A stretch of 64,000 nucleotides of DNA from Boudabousia tangfeifanii. GTDB lineage: Bacteria; Actinomycetota; Actinomycetes; Actinomycetales; Actinomycetaceae. Position 1 is the stretch's first letter, and each line of letters opens with the position of its first letter. The notes below the pieces were generated by a model. The model saw nothing but the letters and a program-made list of their open reading frames with translations, was not told where the DNA came from and ran no database searches. Shown one piece after another: positions 7,682-17,137 of the stretch. Position numbers and translations under genes: made by a program. The stretch is from assembly GCF_001856685.1 (NCBI RefSeq), contig NZ_CP017812.1, positions 1,178,001 through 1,242,000 on the forward strand. Reading direction: 5' to 3'.

Positions 7682-8995
7682 TTAGTTATGGAGTGCGGCA
7701 AATGCTTGTTCGAGGTCAGCAATAATGTCCTTGATATCTTCAATCCCAACTGCTAGGCGCACGGTTCCCGGCTTAATCCCAGCTTGTAGCAAAGCGGTTT
7801 CGTCCAGTTGTGAGTGAGTAGTCGACGCTGGATGGATGGCAAGTGAACGCACGTCTCCAATATTGGCCAAATGGCTAAATAGCTGTAATGAATCAACAAA
7901 TTTTTCTCCAGCCTGACTGCCACCAGCAACTTCGAAGCTGATTACCGCGCCAGCACCCTTGGGCGTGTATTTTTGGGCGAGGGCGTAATACGGGGACTGA
8001 GGCAACGATGAGTAGTTAACCGATAGTACGTCATCACGAGCAGCCAAGAACTCTGCAACTTTCAAAGCATTCTCCACATGACGCTGAACCCGGAGAGAAA
8101 GAGTTTCAATCCCTTGGGAGATAAGCCAAGCATTTGTTGGCGAAACTGCTGGGCCTAGATCGCGCAGCCCTTGGACTCGGCACTTCAGGATAAAGGAGAG
8201 GTTTACCCCGAAAACGCCCTCGGCCCCTAGATCACGGGCGTAGACTAAACCGTTGTAGGAAGGGTCGGGCTCATTAAACTGCGGGAATCGAGCTGGTTCG
8301 GCACCAAAGTCAAAGGTACCACCATCAACAATGGCACCAGCAACCGAGGTTCCGTGTCCACCTAAATACTTGGTGGCAGAATGAATCACGATATCTGCCC
8401 CGAATTTCAACGGCTGGCAAAGGTAAGGTGTGGCCACCGTGTTATCAACAATTAGCGGGACACCAACTTCATGGGCCGCATTACTAATAGCGGTAATATC
8501 GAGGATGTCGCCTTTGGGGTTTGGAATTGTTTCTCCGTAAAAAGCCACGGTACGTTCATCCGCTAGGGCCTTCCAAGCCTCTGGGTCGGTGGGATCATCG
8601 ACAAATCTGGTAGTGATACCGTATCTAGGTAGGGTGTTTGCTAGCAGGTTTTTGGTACCCCCATAGAGCGAAGGTGAAGCCACCAAGTTATCGCCGGCAG
8701 TAGCAATCGTCAGAATTGCTAGGGTTTCAGCTGCTTGGCCGGATGCGGCGAGAACTGCTCCGACTCCCCCTTCAAGCGCAGCAATCCGGTTTTCCACGAC
8801 TTCAGTAGTGGGGTTATTTAGACGGGTGTAAATCGGTCCAAGTTCTTTCAGAGCGAAGCGATCCGCGGCTTGTTTCGCCGTATCGAACACAAAGGAAGTG
8901 CTCTGGTAAAGAGGTAATGCACGAGCACCAGTAACGGGATCTGGTTCCTGGCCAGCGTGGATCTGCAAAGTATCGAAAGAGTAGTTGTTAGTCAT
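7682..8995 (-). CDS. metY: O-acetylhomoserine sulfhydrylase (PLP enzyme)
   Basis: MetY makes homocysteine from O-acetylhomoserine and sulfide. The 437-residue length suits the Met17/MetY branch of the Cys/Met PLP family rather than the shorter MetB/MetC branch. Landmarks are FDTLQIHAGQEPDPVTGAR at the N-terminus, YTRLNNPTTEVVE, VDNTVATPYLCQPL, and the PLP-lysine HSATKYLGGHGT. The C-terminal SLAIHPASTTHSQL is typical. The ribosome binding site is AAAGGA. It is the first gene of metY-metX; the 190-base leader upstream carries structure described separately. Confidence 0.95.
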   Translation of the reverse strand: MTNNYSFDTLQIHAGQEPDPVTGARALPLYQSTSFVFDTAKQAADRFALKELGPIYTRLNNPTTEVVENRIAALEGGVGAVLAASGQAAETLAILTIATAGDNLVASPSLYGGTKNLLANTLPRYGITTRFVDDPTDPEAWKALADERTVAFYGETIPNPKGDILDITAISNAAHEVGVPLIVDNTVATPYLCQPLKFGADIVIHSATKYLGGHGTSVAGAIVDGGTFDFGAEPARFPQFNEPDPSYNGLVYARDLGAEGVFGVNLSFILKCRVQGLRDLGPAVSPTNAWLISQGIETLSLRVQRHVENALKVAEFLAARDDVLSVNYSSLPQSPYYALAQKYTPKGAGAVISFEVAGGSQAGEKFVDSLQLFSHLANIGDVRSLAIHPASTTHSQLDETALLQAGIKPGTVRLAVGIEDIKDIIADLEQAFAALHN

Positions 8996-9180
8996 GATTT
9001 TCCTTTAAGTCAGTTGGTTTTGGTTTTTTCCAGCTGGCCTGGACTTGCGAGGTTTTTCTCGAGGCTTTTTTGGGTACAAAAAAGCCGTCCAGTGGCGATT
9101 AACCTGACTGCACGGCAGAGAATTTCCGAATGCTGGTGAGCACGCAAAGCGGCGGGGTTTCGGGCTGACGTACAGTCAGC
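8996..9180 (-). promoter_or_regulatory. Structured leader upstream of metY
   Basis: Reading toward metY there are three inverted repeats: GCTGAC/GTCAGC around GTACA (9164-9180), a 9-bp AT-rich stem GGCTTTTTT/AAAAAAGCC with a 6-base loop (9062-9085), and CGAG/CTCG just downstream. A short frame at 9147-9010 from TTG would encode 45 residues containing RAHQHSEILCRAVRLIATG. It resembles His/Arg/Cys-rich leader peptides seen before actinobacterial sulfur genes but lacks a clear ribosome binding site. I could not match a SAM riboswitch consensus. A cis-acting control region is inferred. Confidence 0.4.
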
Positions 9181-9363
9181 TAAACATTCGTTTCAACATG
9201 TCCAATAGCTTGCACTCCAACGACCTAGCGTGTCAAGCCAGCAACACAGTTAGTTACAGAGCTCACACTCACCCCCTCCCCTTAACACCCCTAGTTAAAA
9301 CAAATCAACAGCAAAAACTTTCACGAAACAAACTAAAATTTTGGCTTATTTCTTATGGTTTTC

Positions 9364-9392
9364 TTGATTTTAGGCCAAAAGTCCTCTATAAT
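9364..9392 (+). promoter_or_regulatory. Sigma70-type promoter for the GlsB/YeaQ-like gene
   Basis: TTGATT at 9364-9369 and a perfect TATAAT at 9387-9392 are separated by 17 bases. The coding start is 40 bases downstream. This is the clearest vegetative promoter in the window by eye. Confidence 0.75.
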
Positions 9393-9431
9393 GGTAGGCG
9401 TTTTCGCAAGCAAGAAGAAAGAAGAAGTAAC

Positions 9432-9698
9432 ATGCCTGGAGCACTAGGTTTTATTGGTTGGTTGATTGTTGGCGGTCTAGCAGGCTGGATCGCTTCGAAA
9501 ATTAAGGGTACTGACGCCTCCCAGGGCATCTTCCTTAATATTGTTGTTGGTATCGTGGGCGCCTTGATTGGTGGTTGGGTGCTAGGCCTAGTCGGCGTAA
9601 ACACCGAAGGCGCTGGTCTAATCCTCACCTTCTTGACCGCAATTTTGGGCGCAGTCATCTTGATTACTATCGTCCAGTTCCTCACCAAGAAGAAGTGA
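9432..9698 (+). CDS. GlsB/YeaQ/YmgE-family stress-response membrane protein
   Basis: This 88-residue protein has three hydrophobic helices: GALGFIGWLIVGGLAGWIAS, then a segment following KIKGTDASQG, and a C-terminal one ending QFLTKKK. This is the transglycosylase-associated (YeaQ/YmgE) fold of small membrane proteins linked to envelope or general stress. An upstream in-frame ATG at 9198 would add 78 residues with no homology, before the promoter at 9364-9392. The start at 9432 is therefore chosen. A purine-rich tract GAAAGAAGAAG serves as a weak ribosome binding site. Molecular function is unknown. Confidence 0.88.
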   Translation: MPGALGFIGWLIVGGLAGWIASKIKGTDASQGIFLNIVVGIVGALIGGWVLGLVGVNTEGAGLILTFLTAILGAVILITIVQFLTKKK

Positions 9699-9724
9699 GC
9701 TTAGCTTAACTAGCTTTATTTTAG

Positions 9725-9765
9725 AATGTGGGCTTAAACCTTGGGGTTTAGGCCCACATTCTTAT
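9725..9765 (+). terminator. Intrinsic terminator after the GlsB/YeaQ-like gene
   Basis: A 16-bp stem with one G-T wobble (9725-9740 against 9745-9760) and a 4-base loop is followed by CTTAT. It shares the core GTGGGCTTAA with the terminator at 3652, but the sequences differ outside it. Confidence 0.8.
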
Positions 9766-9836
9766 ACGTCCTCGATTAACATAGACTAGGATAATGTCCC
9801 CGTTTCGTTTTGCCCCACTATTAGGAGGTGCTTACT

Positions 9837-10922
9837 ATGCGCATCGCAAAAGACACTAACCGAATGCCCAGAACTACACCTACCTTAAGAGTGACTAACA
9901 ATCCTGGTGTCGGGGTTAGCGGCGGTAAAGCCGAGGGAAATCCAGCTTTTGTGTTCGATGACGGGATGCCGATCCATGAGTCGTCTTGGGAGAGCATTAA
10001 CGATTTCATTAAGTTCGTGAATGCTCCCAATGCCAATCGAAGCCGGATAGGCCTACTCTTTTTGGACCGGCCTTCGACTGAACAAATTATGGATTTAGCT
10101 GGCCTACTTGATCTAAATACCTTGTTGGTTGAAGACCTTGTCGCTGGTGGTCAGCAACCGAAAATCGAACGCCATTCAGAGGCGTTATTTATGGTGCTGT
10201 CGCGGCCTGTCTATGATGATGAAGCAGAGAGCGTTGATTTTACCGAACTACATATTGTTCATATTGACAATTTGTTTATCGTAGTGCGCAAACGCTTGGC
10301 TCGCCCCAAACCTTGGAGTTATCGCAAGCTAGTTCCTAACGCGGAACAATTGCAAGCCGGCCCTGAAGCAGTGCTTTACCATTTCCTCGACCATGTGGTT
10401 GACTGTTCCATTCCGGTTGTGCGCGATATCCAGACCGATATTGATGAAATTGAACGTCAGGTATTTTCTGGTGACCCCACTGCCCCAGAACGTATTTATC
10501 GTTTGAGCCGCGAAGTTATTGACTTACAGCGCGCGATGAATCCAGTAGTTGAAGTGATTGAAGATCTTGAATACGGTTTCACCGGGCTTGATCGACCACA
10601 ATCAACCCAAGATTTCTTGGACGATGTGGAAGACCATCTAACTCGAGTAGTTAATCGCATCGCCGACTTTAGAGACATGCTCACTCAGATTCTGGAAGTT
10701 AATTCGACCTTGGCGGATCAACGGCGCAATGAAGACATGAAAGTCATTTCTTCTTGGGGCGCGATTCTATTAGTTCCAACTCTTATCGGTTCAATTTACG
10801 GCATGAACTTCGATAACATGCCGGAGTTGCACTGGGAGTATGGCTACCTAGCGGCCCTTGGCTCAATGCTGCTCAGTTCCTTGATCTTGTTCATTGTCTT
10901 TAAAAAGAAAGACTGGTTATAA
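9837..10922 (+). CDS. corA: CorA-family magnesium/cobalt transporter
   Basis: CorA is a pentameric inner-membrane channel for Mg2+ (and Co2+). The 361-residue protein has a large cytoplasmic N-terminal domain. The two-helix CorA signature follows: TM1 ending in SIYGMNF (the GMN selectivity motif, about residue 320), a short acidic loop NMPELHWEYG, and TM2 ending in the basic tail KKKDWL. ATG 9837 is preferred to the in-frame GTG at 9828 because AGGAGG (9823-9828) then lies 8 bases upstream. It is transcribed alone, with a strong terminator after it. Confidence 0.93.
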   Translation: MRIAKDTNRMPRTTPTLRVTNNPGVGVSGGKAEGNPAFVFDDGMPIHESSWESINDFIKFVNAPNANRSRIGLLFLDRPSTEQIMDLAGLLDLNTLLVEDLVAGGQQPKIERHSEALFMVLSRPVYDDEAESVDFTELHIVHIDNLFIVVRKRLARPKPWSYRKLVPNAEQLQAGPEAVLYHFLDHVVDCSIPVVRDIQTDIDEIERQVFSGDPTAPERIYRLSREVIDLQRAMNPVVEVIEDLEYGFTGLDRPQSTQDFLDDVEDHLTRVVNRIADFRDMLTQILEVNSTLADQRRNEDMKVISSWGAILLVPTLIGSIYGMNFDNMPELHWEYGYLAALGSMLLSSLILFIVFKKKDWL

Positions 10923-10928
10923 ACCTAA

Positions 10929-10973
10929 AATAGTTTGGCCCAGTTGCGTTGCTTGCAACCGGGCCAAACTATT
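10929..10973. terminator. Bidirectional terminator between corA and the UPF0371 gene
   Basis: A long stem (arm beginning AATAGTTTGGCCC, with one A-C mismatch, then GTTGC) runs 10929-10947 against 10955-10973 with a 7-base loop. The minus strand continues into TTTTAGGTTT, the plus strand into ATTGG. It serves the convergent genes on both sides, better on the minus strand. Confidence 0.8.
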
Positions 10974-10998
10974 ATTGGTTTCTATGGTTTACCGTGGG

Positions 10999-12486
10999 TT
11001 ACTTTTGGTAAAGACCCTTGCCTTGGTAAACGGGTTCTGAAGTTACATTTACCCCCAGCGAGCGGAAGATTCCGGTATCTACCGAACCAAGGATGGTGGT
11101 GGTATGCACTTCGGCGTCACGCAGTTTGTCAATCTGTTCAAGTGCCTTTCGAGCCTTATCATCAGATTGAGCGGACACAGCCAAAGCAATCAATACTTCA
11201 TCTGTGTGCAAACGTGGGTTCTTTGAACCTAGAGAGTGAGTCTTTAGCGTCTGGATTGGTTCAATCGCCCCAGGCGACAAGAGCTTCACGTCGTCATCAA
11301 TTTGAGCCAAGTACTTTAGCGCGTTGAGCAAGAGCGCCGAGGAACAACCCAAAAGTTCTGAGGTCTTACCGGTAAGCACAGTGCCATCAGCAAGTTCGAT
11401 TGCTGCAGCTGGAGCTTCAGTCTGTTCTGCCACCGTACGTGCCGGAGAAACCACCGGACGATCTGTAGCATTGACCCCAAGCTGGCTCATCAGTACGGCG
11501 ATACGTTCTGACTGCTCTGCTGGGAGGTTATCGCGACGTTCTGCTACCAGCGCATGGTAGTAGCGGCGAATGACTTCTTGCTTGGAAGCTTCCTGACATG
11601 CTTCATCATCACTAATAGATAGCCCAGCCATATTGACACCCATATCAGTTGGTGACTTGTAGGGTGAGCTGCCTTGGATCTTTTCGAACAAGCGATTTAG
11701 TACTGGGAAGATTTCCACGTCACGGTTGTAATTTACGGTTTTTTCACCATAGGCCTCAAGATGGAAAGGATCAATCATGTTGACGTCGTCTAGGTCGGCG
11801 GTAGCCGCTTCATAGGCAACGTTTACCGGGTGAGCTAGTGGCAAGTTCCAGATTGGGAAGGTCTCGAACTTGGCGTAACCGGACTTAATCCCCCGCTGGT
11901 GATCGTGGTAGAGCTGAGATAGGCAGGTGGCCATTTTGCCAGAACCTGGACCTGGGGCAGTGACCACAATCAGATCACGAGATGTTTCCACATATTCATT
12001 GCGACCGTAGCCCTGGTCGGAAACGATCTTTTCAACATCGTGTGGGTAACCCGGAATCATAAAGTGACGATATACCTTGACTCCTAGCCCTTCGAGTTTG
12101 CGCTGGAAGGCTAGGGCTTGCTGGTTATCGTCCTCGAAATGGCTGATTACTACGGAACCGACGTATAGTCCGTAACCACGGAATTCGTCGATTAGGCGTA
12201 GAACGTCAGCATCATAACCGATCCCAAGGTCGGCTCGTTGCTTGTTTCGCTGCAAGTCACGAGCGTTGATAACTACCACTACTTCTACTTCGTCTTTCAT
12301 GGATTCGAGCATGACAATCTTGTTGTCAGGGGTGAATCCTGGGAGGACTCGTGAAGCGTGCATATCATCAAAGAGCTTGCCGCCGAATTCTAGGTATAGC
12401 TTTCCGCCAAACTGGGAACGACGTTCTTTAATGTGTTTTGTTTGAAGTTCAATATAACGATCGTGATCGAAACCGATACGCTTCAT
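10999..12486 (-). CDS. UPF0371/DUF1846 family protein
   Basis: The 495-residue product matches the UPF0371 (DUF1846) family along its length: [19 protein letters not shown] at the start, a glycine loop [20 protein letters not shown] near residue 185, [16 protein letters not shown], and a C-terminal AL(A/S)[13 protein letters not shown] region. The family is conserved in Firmicutes and Actinobacteria but has no settled function; the glycine loop hints at nucleotide binding. ATG 12486 is chosen over upstream starts because GGGAGG lies 7 bases before it. Single gene. Confidence 0.9.
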   Translation of the reverse strand: MKRIGFDHDRYIELQTKHIKERRSQFGGKLYLEFGGKLFDDMHASRVLPGFTPDNKIVMLESMKDEVEVVVVINARDLQRNKQRADLGIGYDADVLRLIDEFRGYGLYVGSVVISHFEDDNQQALAFQRKLEGLGVKVYRHFMIPGYPHDVEKIVSDQGYGRNEYVETSRDLIVVTAPGPGSGKMATCLSQLYHDHQRGIKSGYAKFETFPIWNLPLAHPVNVAYEAATADLDDVNMIDPFHLEAYGEKTVNYNRDVEIFPVLNRLFEKIQGSSPYKSPTDMGVNMAGLSISDDEACQEASKQEVIRRYYHALVAERRDNLPAEQSERIAVLMSQLGVNATDRPVVSPARTVAEQTEAPAAAIELADGTVLTGKTSELLGCSSALLLNALKYLAQIDDDVKLLSPGAIEPIQTLKTHSLGSKNPRLHTDEVLIALAVSAQSDDKARKALEQIDKLRDAEVHTTTILGSVDTGIFRSLGVNVTSEPVYQGKGLYQK

Positions 12487-12649
12487 AAAATACCTCCCGG
12501 AGTGGTAAACCATTGGCCGGTGCTGGCCTATATGATTCTACTCGCCTCTTTCGGAATTGCCAAGAAGCATTTTCAACAAAAAGTGGGTGTCTAAGTGTCG
12601 GTTTCGCCACCAATTTCAGTTTGCAATTTGCACCTTATGGTCTCGACTT

Positions 12650-13261
12650 TTAGTATCCGAGCCGTTTTAGTTTTTGTTGGAGGGCGATGATAATCCGAGC
12701 ACAGGCTTCGGCATCAGAGTCTGCTTGGTGGTGGTCTAAGTTAAAAGCTGGATCGAGTGCGTGTACCACGGTGGGTAGCTTGTAGTTAATTAGATTTGGT
12801 ACTAGCTTCTGCGCAGTTCGATAAGAACAGTAAAACTCAGGGGGCATGGTTTCTAGTTGATAATAACGATCGAGGGCGCGCCAAACCCCTTGATCGAAAC
12901 TAGCATTGTGAGCATAAACTGGTCGTTGGTCGACAAAGTCGGCAATGTCTTCTGCTACTTCGTGCCAAGTAGGTGCGTTTGCGACGGTCTCTTCATCAAT
13001 GCCATGCAGGTAGGTGAACTCGAAATGACCATATTCTTCTGGAGGCAATAGGTACGTCGTATATCGTCCTGCAATTTGCCCTTCGACGACGGAGACTAGT
13101 GCTATTTGACAAGCCGATTCGGCCCCTGCTCGGTTGGCTGTTTCGAAGTCAACAGCGACGAAGCTAGGCACAAGTAACTGCGCTGGGGTGGGAATGACCG
13201 AGGGCGGTTTTCCTTCACTCGCCCAATCGGTGGCGCCGCCTTTGAAAGTCCGCGGTTTCAT
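12650..13261 (-). CDS. DEDDh 3'-5' exonuclease (DnaQ-like)
   Basis: This 203-residue protein carries the DnaQ-type exonuclease motifs: VAVDFETAN (Exo I, D and E), HNASFDQGVWRAL (Exo II, D) and HQADSDAEACARI (Exo III with H and D). It is a stand-alone epsilon-like nuclease without a polymerase or GIY-YIG domain. ATG 13261 is chosen because GGGGGAG sits 4 bases upstream; an in-frame TTG at 13288 has no such signal. The role could be proofreading, RNA turnover or nucleotide-pool work. Neighbours give no clue. Confidence 0.88.
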   Translation of the reverse strand: MKPRTFKGGATDWASEGKPPSVIPTPAQLLVPSFVAVDFETANRAGAESACQIALVSVVEGQIAGRYTTYLLPPEEYGHFEFTYLHGIDEETVANAPTWHEVAEDIADFVDQRPVYAHNASFDQGVWRALDRYYQLETMPPEFYCSYRTAQKLVPNLINYKLPTVVHALDPAFNLDHHQADSDAEACARIIIALQQKLKRLGY

Positions 13262-13442
13262 TTCTCCCCCAGTGACTTGATAGTTCAATTAACAACTAAA
13301 GTTTAGCCTGCCTCATGCTGTCCTATTGGTAGCGAATTGTTAATTTTGAGGGTTTGCCGACAAAATCTCGCTAGCCTTTTGATGCATTAAGACGTTGATC
13401 TATCCTAAAGGCTAGTTTTATTTATCATCGAAGGAGGTCTCA

Positions 13443-14192
13443 ATGCTTACTGTTTTCCAGCCGGATATTAGTGCCAGCAAGGGACGACTTCCTCGGTGGC
13501 TAAGAGGACTCGAGATCCCCTTTCGGTTGTTACCTATCCACACTAAAAGTGATATTCCTAAGCGCGCTCGCTCAGATGAAGGATTCTTAATACTTGGCGG
13601 GATGATGAGTGCCCATAGTGCACACGAGCACGATTGGTTGCCTGTTTTAGCGGATTTCATTAGTCGTGCGGTTAGTGAGAGCGTCCCGATTATTGGAGTT
13701 TGTTTGGGGGCGCAGATCTCAGCCGAGGCTTTGGGAGGACAAGTAGCCGTTCCTGCGCTAGGCCAAGACGAAGTCGGATTAGTCTCTTGGACGCCAAATG
13801 AGCTTTCCTTCCAAGACCCATGGCTTGGACCAGCAATAATGGCTGCACAAGAAGCTGGAGCAGGGGCATCTTGGTCAGTTTCTGCTTCACATTACGATGC
13901 TATTTTGCGACTTCCACCAGGTGCTGATCTACTTGCAAGCTCCTCGCGCTGCCCGATTCATACTTGGCGTTTTGGGAGTCTCCTAGGTTTCCAGCATCAT
14001 CCTGAGATGAGCGCCCAAAGAACTGCAGATTTGCAGGTAGCTGCCATGTTAAAGCAGGGAGCTTCAGCGTTTGAAGCCAAAAAGCAGTGGTTGGAGACAG
14101 TCACTTTGGCCGCACAATCTGAGGAAATAACAAATAGTTTTGGTCGTGCTCTCTTGCAATCATTTGCCCACAGTATCTCCAAACGAAAATAA
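13443..14192 (+). CDS. Class I glutamine amidotransferase-like protein
   Basis: The 249-residue protein has the class I amidotransferase fold as seen in stand-alone GMP synthase-like proteins. It has LILGGMMSAH near residue 50, the nucleophile elbow IIGVCLGAQISAEALGG with Cys near 85, and the catalytic pair in LGFQHHPEMS. The start is ATG 13443 behind AAGGAGG. No synthetase partner is adjacent, so it may hydrolyse gamma-glutamyl compounds rather than feed ammonia to a partner. The substrate is unknown. Confidence 0.85.
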   Translation: MLTVFQPDISASKGRLPRWLRGLEIPFRLLPIHTKSDIPKRARSDEGFLILGGMMSAHSAHEHDWLPVLADFISRAVSESVPIIGVCLGAQISAEALGGQVAVPALGQDEVGLVSWTPNELSFQDPWLGPAIMAAQEAGAGASWSVSASHYDAILRLPPGADLLASSSRCPIHTWRFGSLLGFQHHPEMSAQRTADLQVAAMLKQGASAFEAKKQWLETVTLAAQSEEITNSFGRALLQSFAHSISKRK

Positions 14193-14230
14193 CCATTCGA
14201 GATTTTTCTAATGGTTATTTCCAGACAAAG

Positions 14231-14266
14231 TTGAGGTGAGACCAAAATGATTTGGCCTCACCTCAA
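14231..14266. terminator. Terminator between amidotransferase gene and ald
   Basis: TTGAGGTGAG at 14231-14240 pairs with 14257-14266. Inside it CCAAA/TTTGG also pair across one mismatch, with a 4-base loop. A second hairpin AAATAACCATT (14187-14197 with 14210-14220) overlaps the end of the plus-strand gene. The genes are convergent. Confidence 0.75.
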
Positions 14267-14282
14267 GCTTAGATGCAGTGAT

Positions 14283-15389
14283 CTATTGCGGTAAAGAAAC
14301 GGTATGGATTCCCAGCGCTTCGCCTACTGGTACTGAATACAAGTTTCCTGCGTGAGTAGTTAGCCCCTGTTCAAGCTCTGGACGTACTTTACAGGCTTCT
14401 TCCCAGCCTTTATCAGCGAGCAAGGTACAGTACCGCATGGTCGCATTGGTCAAAGCATAGGTCGAGGTGAAGGGAACCGCACCAGGCATATTAGCAACAC
14501 AGTAGAAGATCGATTCATGAACTTTAAAAGTTGGATCAGCGTGGGTGGTCGGATGAGAATCTTCGAAGCACCCACCTTGATCGATTGCGATATCAACCAA
14601 AACTGATCCAGGTTTCATCTGTTTTACAATCTCATTAGTTACGAGTTTGGGAGTTTTTGCGCCAGGTACCAGTACTGAACCAAATACCAGGTCTGCTTCT
14701 TTACAGGCGCTAGCCACAGCCAGCGGAGAGGAATACTGGGTTCTAATGCGATGTAGGCTAGCTTCCTCAATGTAACGCATCCGAGCGGTATTGACATCAA
14801 ACACGGTGACATCTGCTCCCATGCCACTAGCAACTTGTGCAGCACAAAATCCTGCTACTCCCCCGCCAAGAACTACTACTTGACCACGAGCTACACCGGA
14901 AGCACCGCCCAATAGTTTTCCGCTCCCCCCATTGAACTTCAGGAGTGCGTGCGCTCCTTCTTGGGCCGAGAGGCGACCAGCAATTTCTGACATGGGAGCG
15001 AGCAAAGGCAGTGATCCGTCAGGCATTTGCACTGTTTCATAGGCAATTGAAGTTACTTCTTTTTCCAATAGTTCTTTGGTCAGCTCTTCATCTGCAGCTA
15101 AGTGCAAATAGGTGAAGAGTAGAAGTCCTGGACGCAATCGATGATATTCACTCGCGATTGGTTCTTTTACCTTTAGAATCATCTCGGCGCGCTCCCAGAC
15201 TTCATCGGCATCGTCAATCATCTGAGCTCCGGCCTCGACATATGCTTCATCTGGTATCGCCGAACCGATGCCGGCACCGGTTTGAACGAAAACTTCATGT
15301 CCTCGTTCCACTAACGCGTGGACGCCATCGGGGGTACAGGCCACGCGAAACTCGTTATCTTTTACCTCAGTAGGAATTCCAACTCTCAT
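14283..15389 (-). CDS. ald: Alanine dehydrogenase
   Basis: Ald interconverts L-alanine and pyruvate plus ammonia using NAD. The 368-residue length is standard. Visible features are the start MRVGIPTEVKDNEFRVA, ILKVKEP with the substrate lysine near 75, LFTYLHLA with the catalytic histidine near 96, the Rossmann loop VVVLGGGVAGFCAAQ and VDIAIDQGG. It lies 215 bases downstream of an amino-acid permease on the same strand. The two probably form an alanine uptake and catabolism unit. Two small hairpins lie in the leader at 15409-15427 and 15437-15459. Confidence 0.95.
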   Translation of the reverse strand: MRVGIPTEVKDNEFRVACTPDGVHALVERGHEVFVQTGAGIGSAIPDEAYVEAGAQMIDDADEVWERAEMILKVKEPIASEYHRLRPGLLLFTYLHLAADEELTKELLEKEVTSIAYETVQMPDGSLPLLAPMSEIAGRLSAQEGAHALLKFNGGSGKLLGGASGVARGQVVVLGGGVAGFCAAQVASGMGADVTVFDVNTARMRYIEEASLHRIRTQYSSPLAVASACKEADLVFGSVLVPGAKTPKLVTNEIVKQMKPGSVLVDIAIDQGGCFEDSHPTTHADPTFKVHESIFYCVANMPGAVPFTSTYALTNATMRYCTLLADKGWEEACKVRPELEQGLTTHAGNLYSVPVGEALGIHTVSLPQ

Positions 15390-15604
15390 GTCTTCTCCTT
15401 TAAAGACGGTTCACTGCCTTAGTGAACGTTTGGTAAGAGCCCGCTCCTGTTCCGGGTTCTATTCCGACTTTACTCCTCCAAAGAAGTAAAGCAAGTCTGA
15501 TAATTCTTGTCCTTTCCCTGTCATCTCTATTTGCTGCAAAAGACTCTAGCTTGGCTACTCGCTATATTCCCTAACGCGACCTTTCAAAGCGGTTTACTGC
15601 TCCC
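15390..15604 (-). promoter_or_regulatory. Leader between permease gene and ald
   Basis: This spacer holds GTTCAC/GTGAAC around a 7-base loop (15409-15427), 20 bases before the ald start, and GAGCCCG/CGGGTTC (15437-15459, one G-T pair). No T-run follows either stem and no known riboswitch consensus was recognised. They may tune ald translation or be part of an attenuator. Confidence 0.3.
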
Positions 15605-17047
15605 TTAGCTACCCACTTGGGCAGGTGTAGTATCGGCAAGTTTGCTTCTAACTGCCCAGGCAAGAGCTAGTAGCCCGAACCAAATTGGAGAGATGGCGAG
15701 GGCGATTAAGGTGTCAGTTTCTTGAGTTAAGGCCCATAAGATAAAGACAAAGAAGCCTAGGCAGAGCCATGACATAACAATCCCACCTGGCATCTTGAAG
15801 GTTGACTGTTGATGCAAGTGCGGTCGCAATCGGCGATAGCGAAGATAACTTGCCATAATCGCTGTCCATACCGCAATGAAAAGAACACTGGATAAAGCTG
15901 TCACAATTGTGAAAGCACTGATCAAAGAATCAGAAAAGTACAACATTGGAATCGATGCTAAGAGCATAGTTCCGGTTAAAATTAGCGAAAGTGCAGGTAC
16001 ATTTTGCTGGTTTAATCGCCCAAAAGCTTTTGGTGCTTGTTTAGCCAGCGCCAACCCATAAAGCATTCGAGCAGTTGAATAGATTCCAGAATTCGCACTT
16101 GAGGCAGCAGAGGTTAAAACCACCAAATTGACAATTGTGGCTGCCATGCCAAGTCCTGCAAGCGCGAACATACCAACGAATGGAGATTTATCTGGAGAAA
16201 CCTCCATCCAAGGGGTCACACACATAATGGCAGCAAGTGCCGAAATATAAAAAAGTACAATTCGTCTGGGAACGGCATTAACCGCTTTTGGCAAAGCGAT
16301 CTCAGGATCCTTAGTTTCGGCTGCGGTAGTACCGACAAGTTCGATACCGACAAAAGCGAAAACCGCGATCTGGAAAGCTGCAATAAAGCCAGCGCTACCA
16401 TGAGGGAAAACTCCGTGATCCCATAGGTTTGAAAAGCGAGCTTCGGCTCCATCAGGACTAGTAAATCCAGTAAGAATCATTCCAATTGCCACAACCACTA
16501 GGGCAACGATGGCAACAATCTTAATAATCGCAAACCAAAATTCCATTTCGCCGAATATCCCTACGGAGGCCATATTCATCGTTAGTAAGAGTGCGATAGT
16601 CGCTAAAGGCACTAGCCACAACGGGACATCTGGCCACCAAAACCGCACATAACCGGTAATTGCCACAATATCGGCTATTGCAGTGATTACCCAACAAAAG
16701 TAATATGTCCAGCCGACCATGAAACCTGCCCATGGCCCTAGCAGGTCTGCAGCCATATCGGCAAAGGTTTTATATTCTAGGTTTGAAAGCAATAGCTCAC
16801 CCAAAGCTCGCATCACAAAAAATAAGAAAAATCCGATGATGGCGTAAACCAGAATCACTGAGGGACCGGCCACCGAGATGGTTTTTCCCGATCCCATAAA
16901 AAGCCCGGTTCCAATCGCCCCACCGATCGCAATCAACTGTATATGACGATTGGTTAGTGATCGTTCAAGCGTACGTTCATTAGTCACTTCGGACCGATTT
17001 GAACCTACCGCACCTTTTTCAGCCTCATAGTCGAGGTATTTAGCCAT
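15605..17047 (-). CDS. Amino-acid permease (APC superfamily, CycA/AAT type)
   Basis: This 480-residue permease has about twelve membrane helices. The AAT-family signature ERSLTNRHIQLIAIGGAIGTG opens TM1, followed by GLFMGSGKTI and, in TM6, FAFVGIELVGTTAAETKDPE. Relatives carry alanine, serine, glycine or aromatic amino acids by proton symport. The location directly upstream of ald makes alanine (L or D), serine or glycine the best guess. Its promoter region contains palindromes likely bound by a repressor. Confidence 0.88.
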   Translation of the reverse strand: MAKYLDYEAEKGAVGSNRSEVTNERTLERSLTNRHIQLIAIGGAIGTGLFMGSGKTISVAGPSVILVYAIIGFFLFFVMRALGELLLSNLEYKTFADMAADLLGPWAGFMVGWTYYFCWVITAIADIVAITGYVRFWWPDVPLWLVPLATIALLLTMNMASVGIFGEMEFWFAIIKIVAIVALVVVAIGMILTGFTSPDGAEARFSNLWDHGVFPHGSAGFIAAFQIAVFAFVGIELVGTTAAETKDPEIALPKAVNAVPRRIVLFYISALAAIMCVTPWMEVSPDKSPFVGMFALAGLGMAATIVNLVVLTSAASSANSGIYSTARMLYGLALAKQAPKAFGRLNQQNVPALSLILTGTMLLASIPMLYFSDSLISAFTIVTALSSVLFIAVWTAIMASYLRYRRLRPHLHQQSTFKMPGGIVMSWLCLGFFVFILWALTQETDTLIALAISPIWFGLLALAWAVRSKLADTTPAQVGS

Positions 17048-17137
17048 TTAGGACCTCCCTGTCATCATTGCCAAAGGAATTATCCTGCGATAAAACTAAT
17101 ACTACTTTACGCCTAAATGAAATAGCACACAGCTTAT

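Noticed and set aside
8996..9180. SAM riboswitch before metY
   Set aside because: The conserved core of SAM-I, SAM-II or SAM-IV could not be matched by eye, though structure is present; reported as an unidentified leader.
9198..9431. N-terminal extension of the GlsB/YeaQ-like protein
   Set aside because: A consensus promoter lies inside it and the extra residues do not fit the family.
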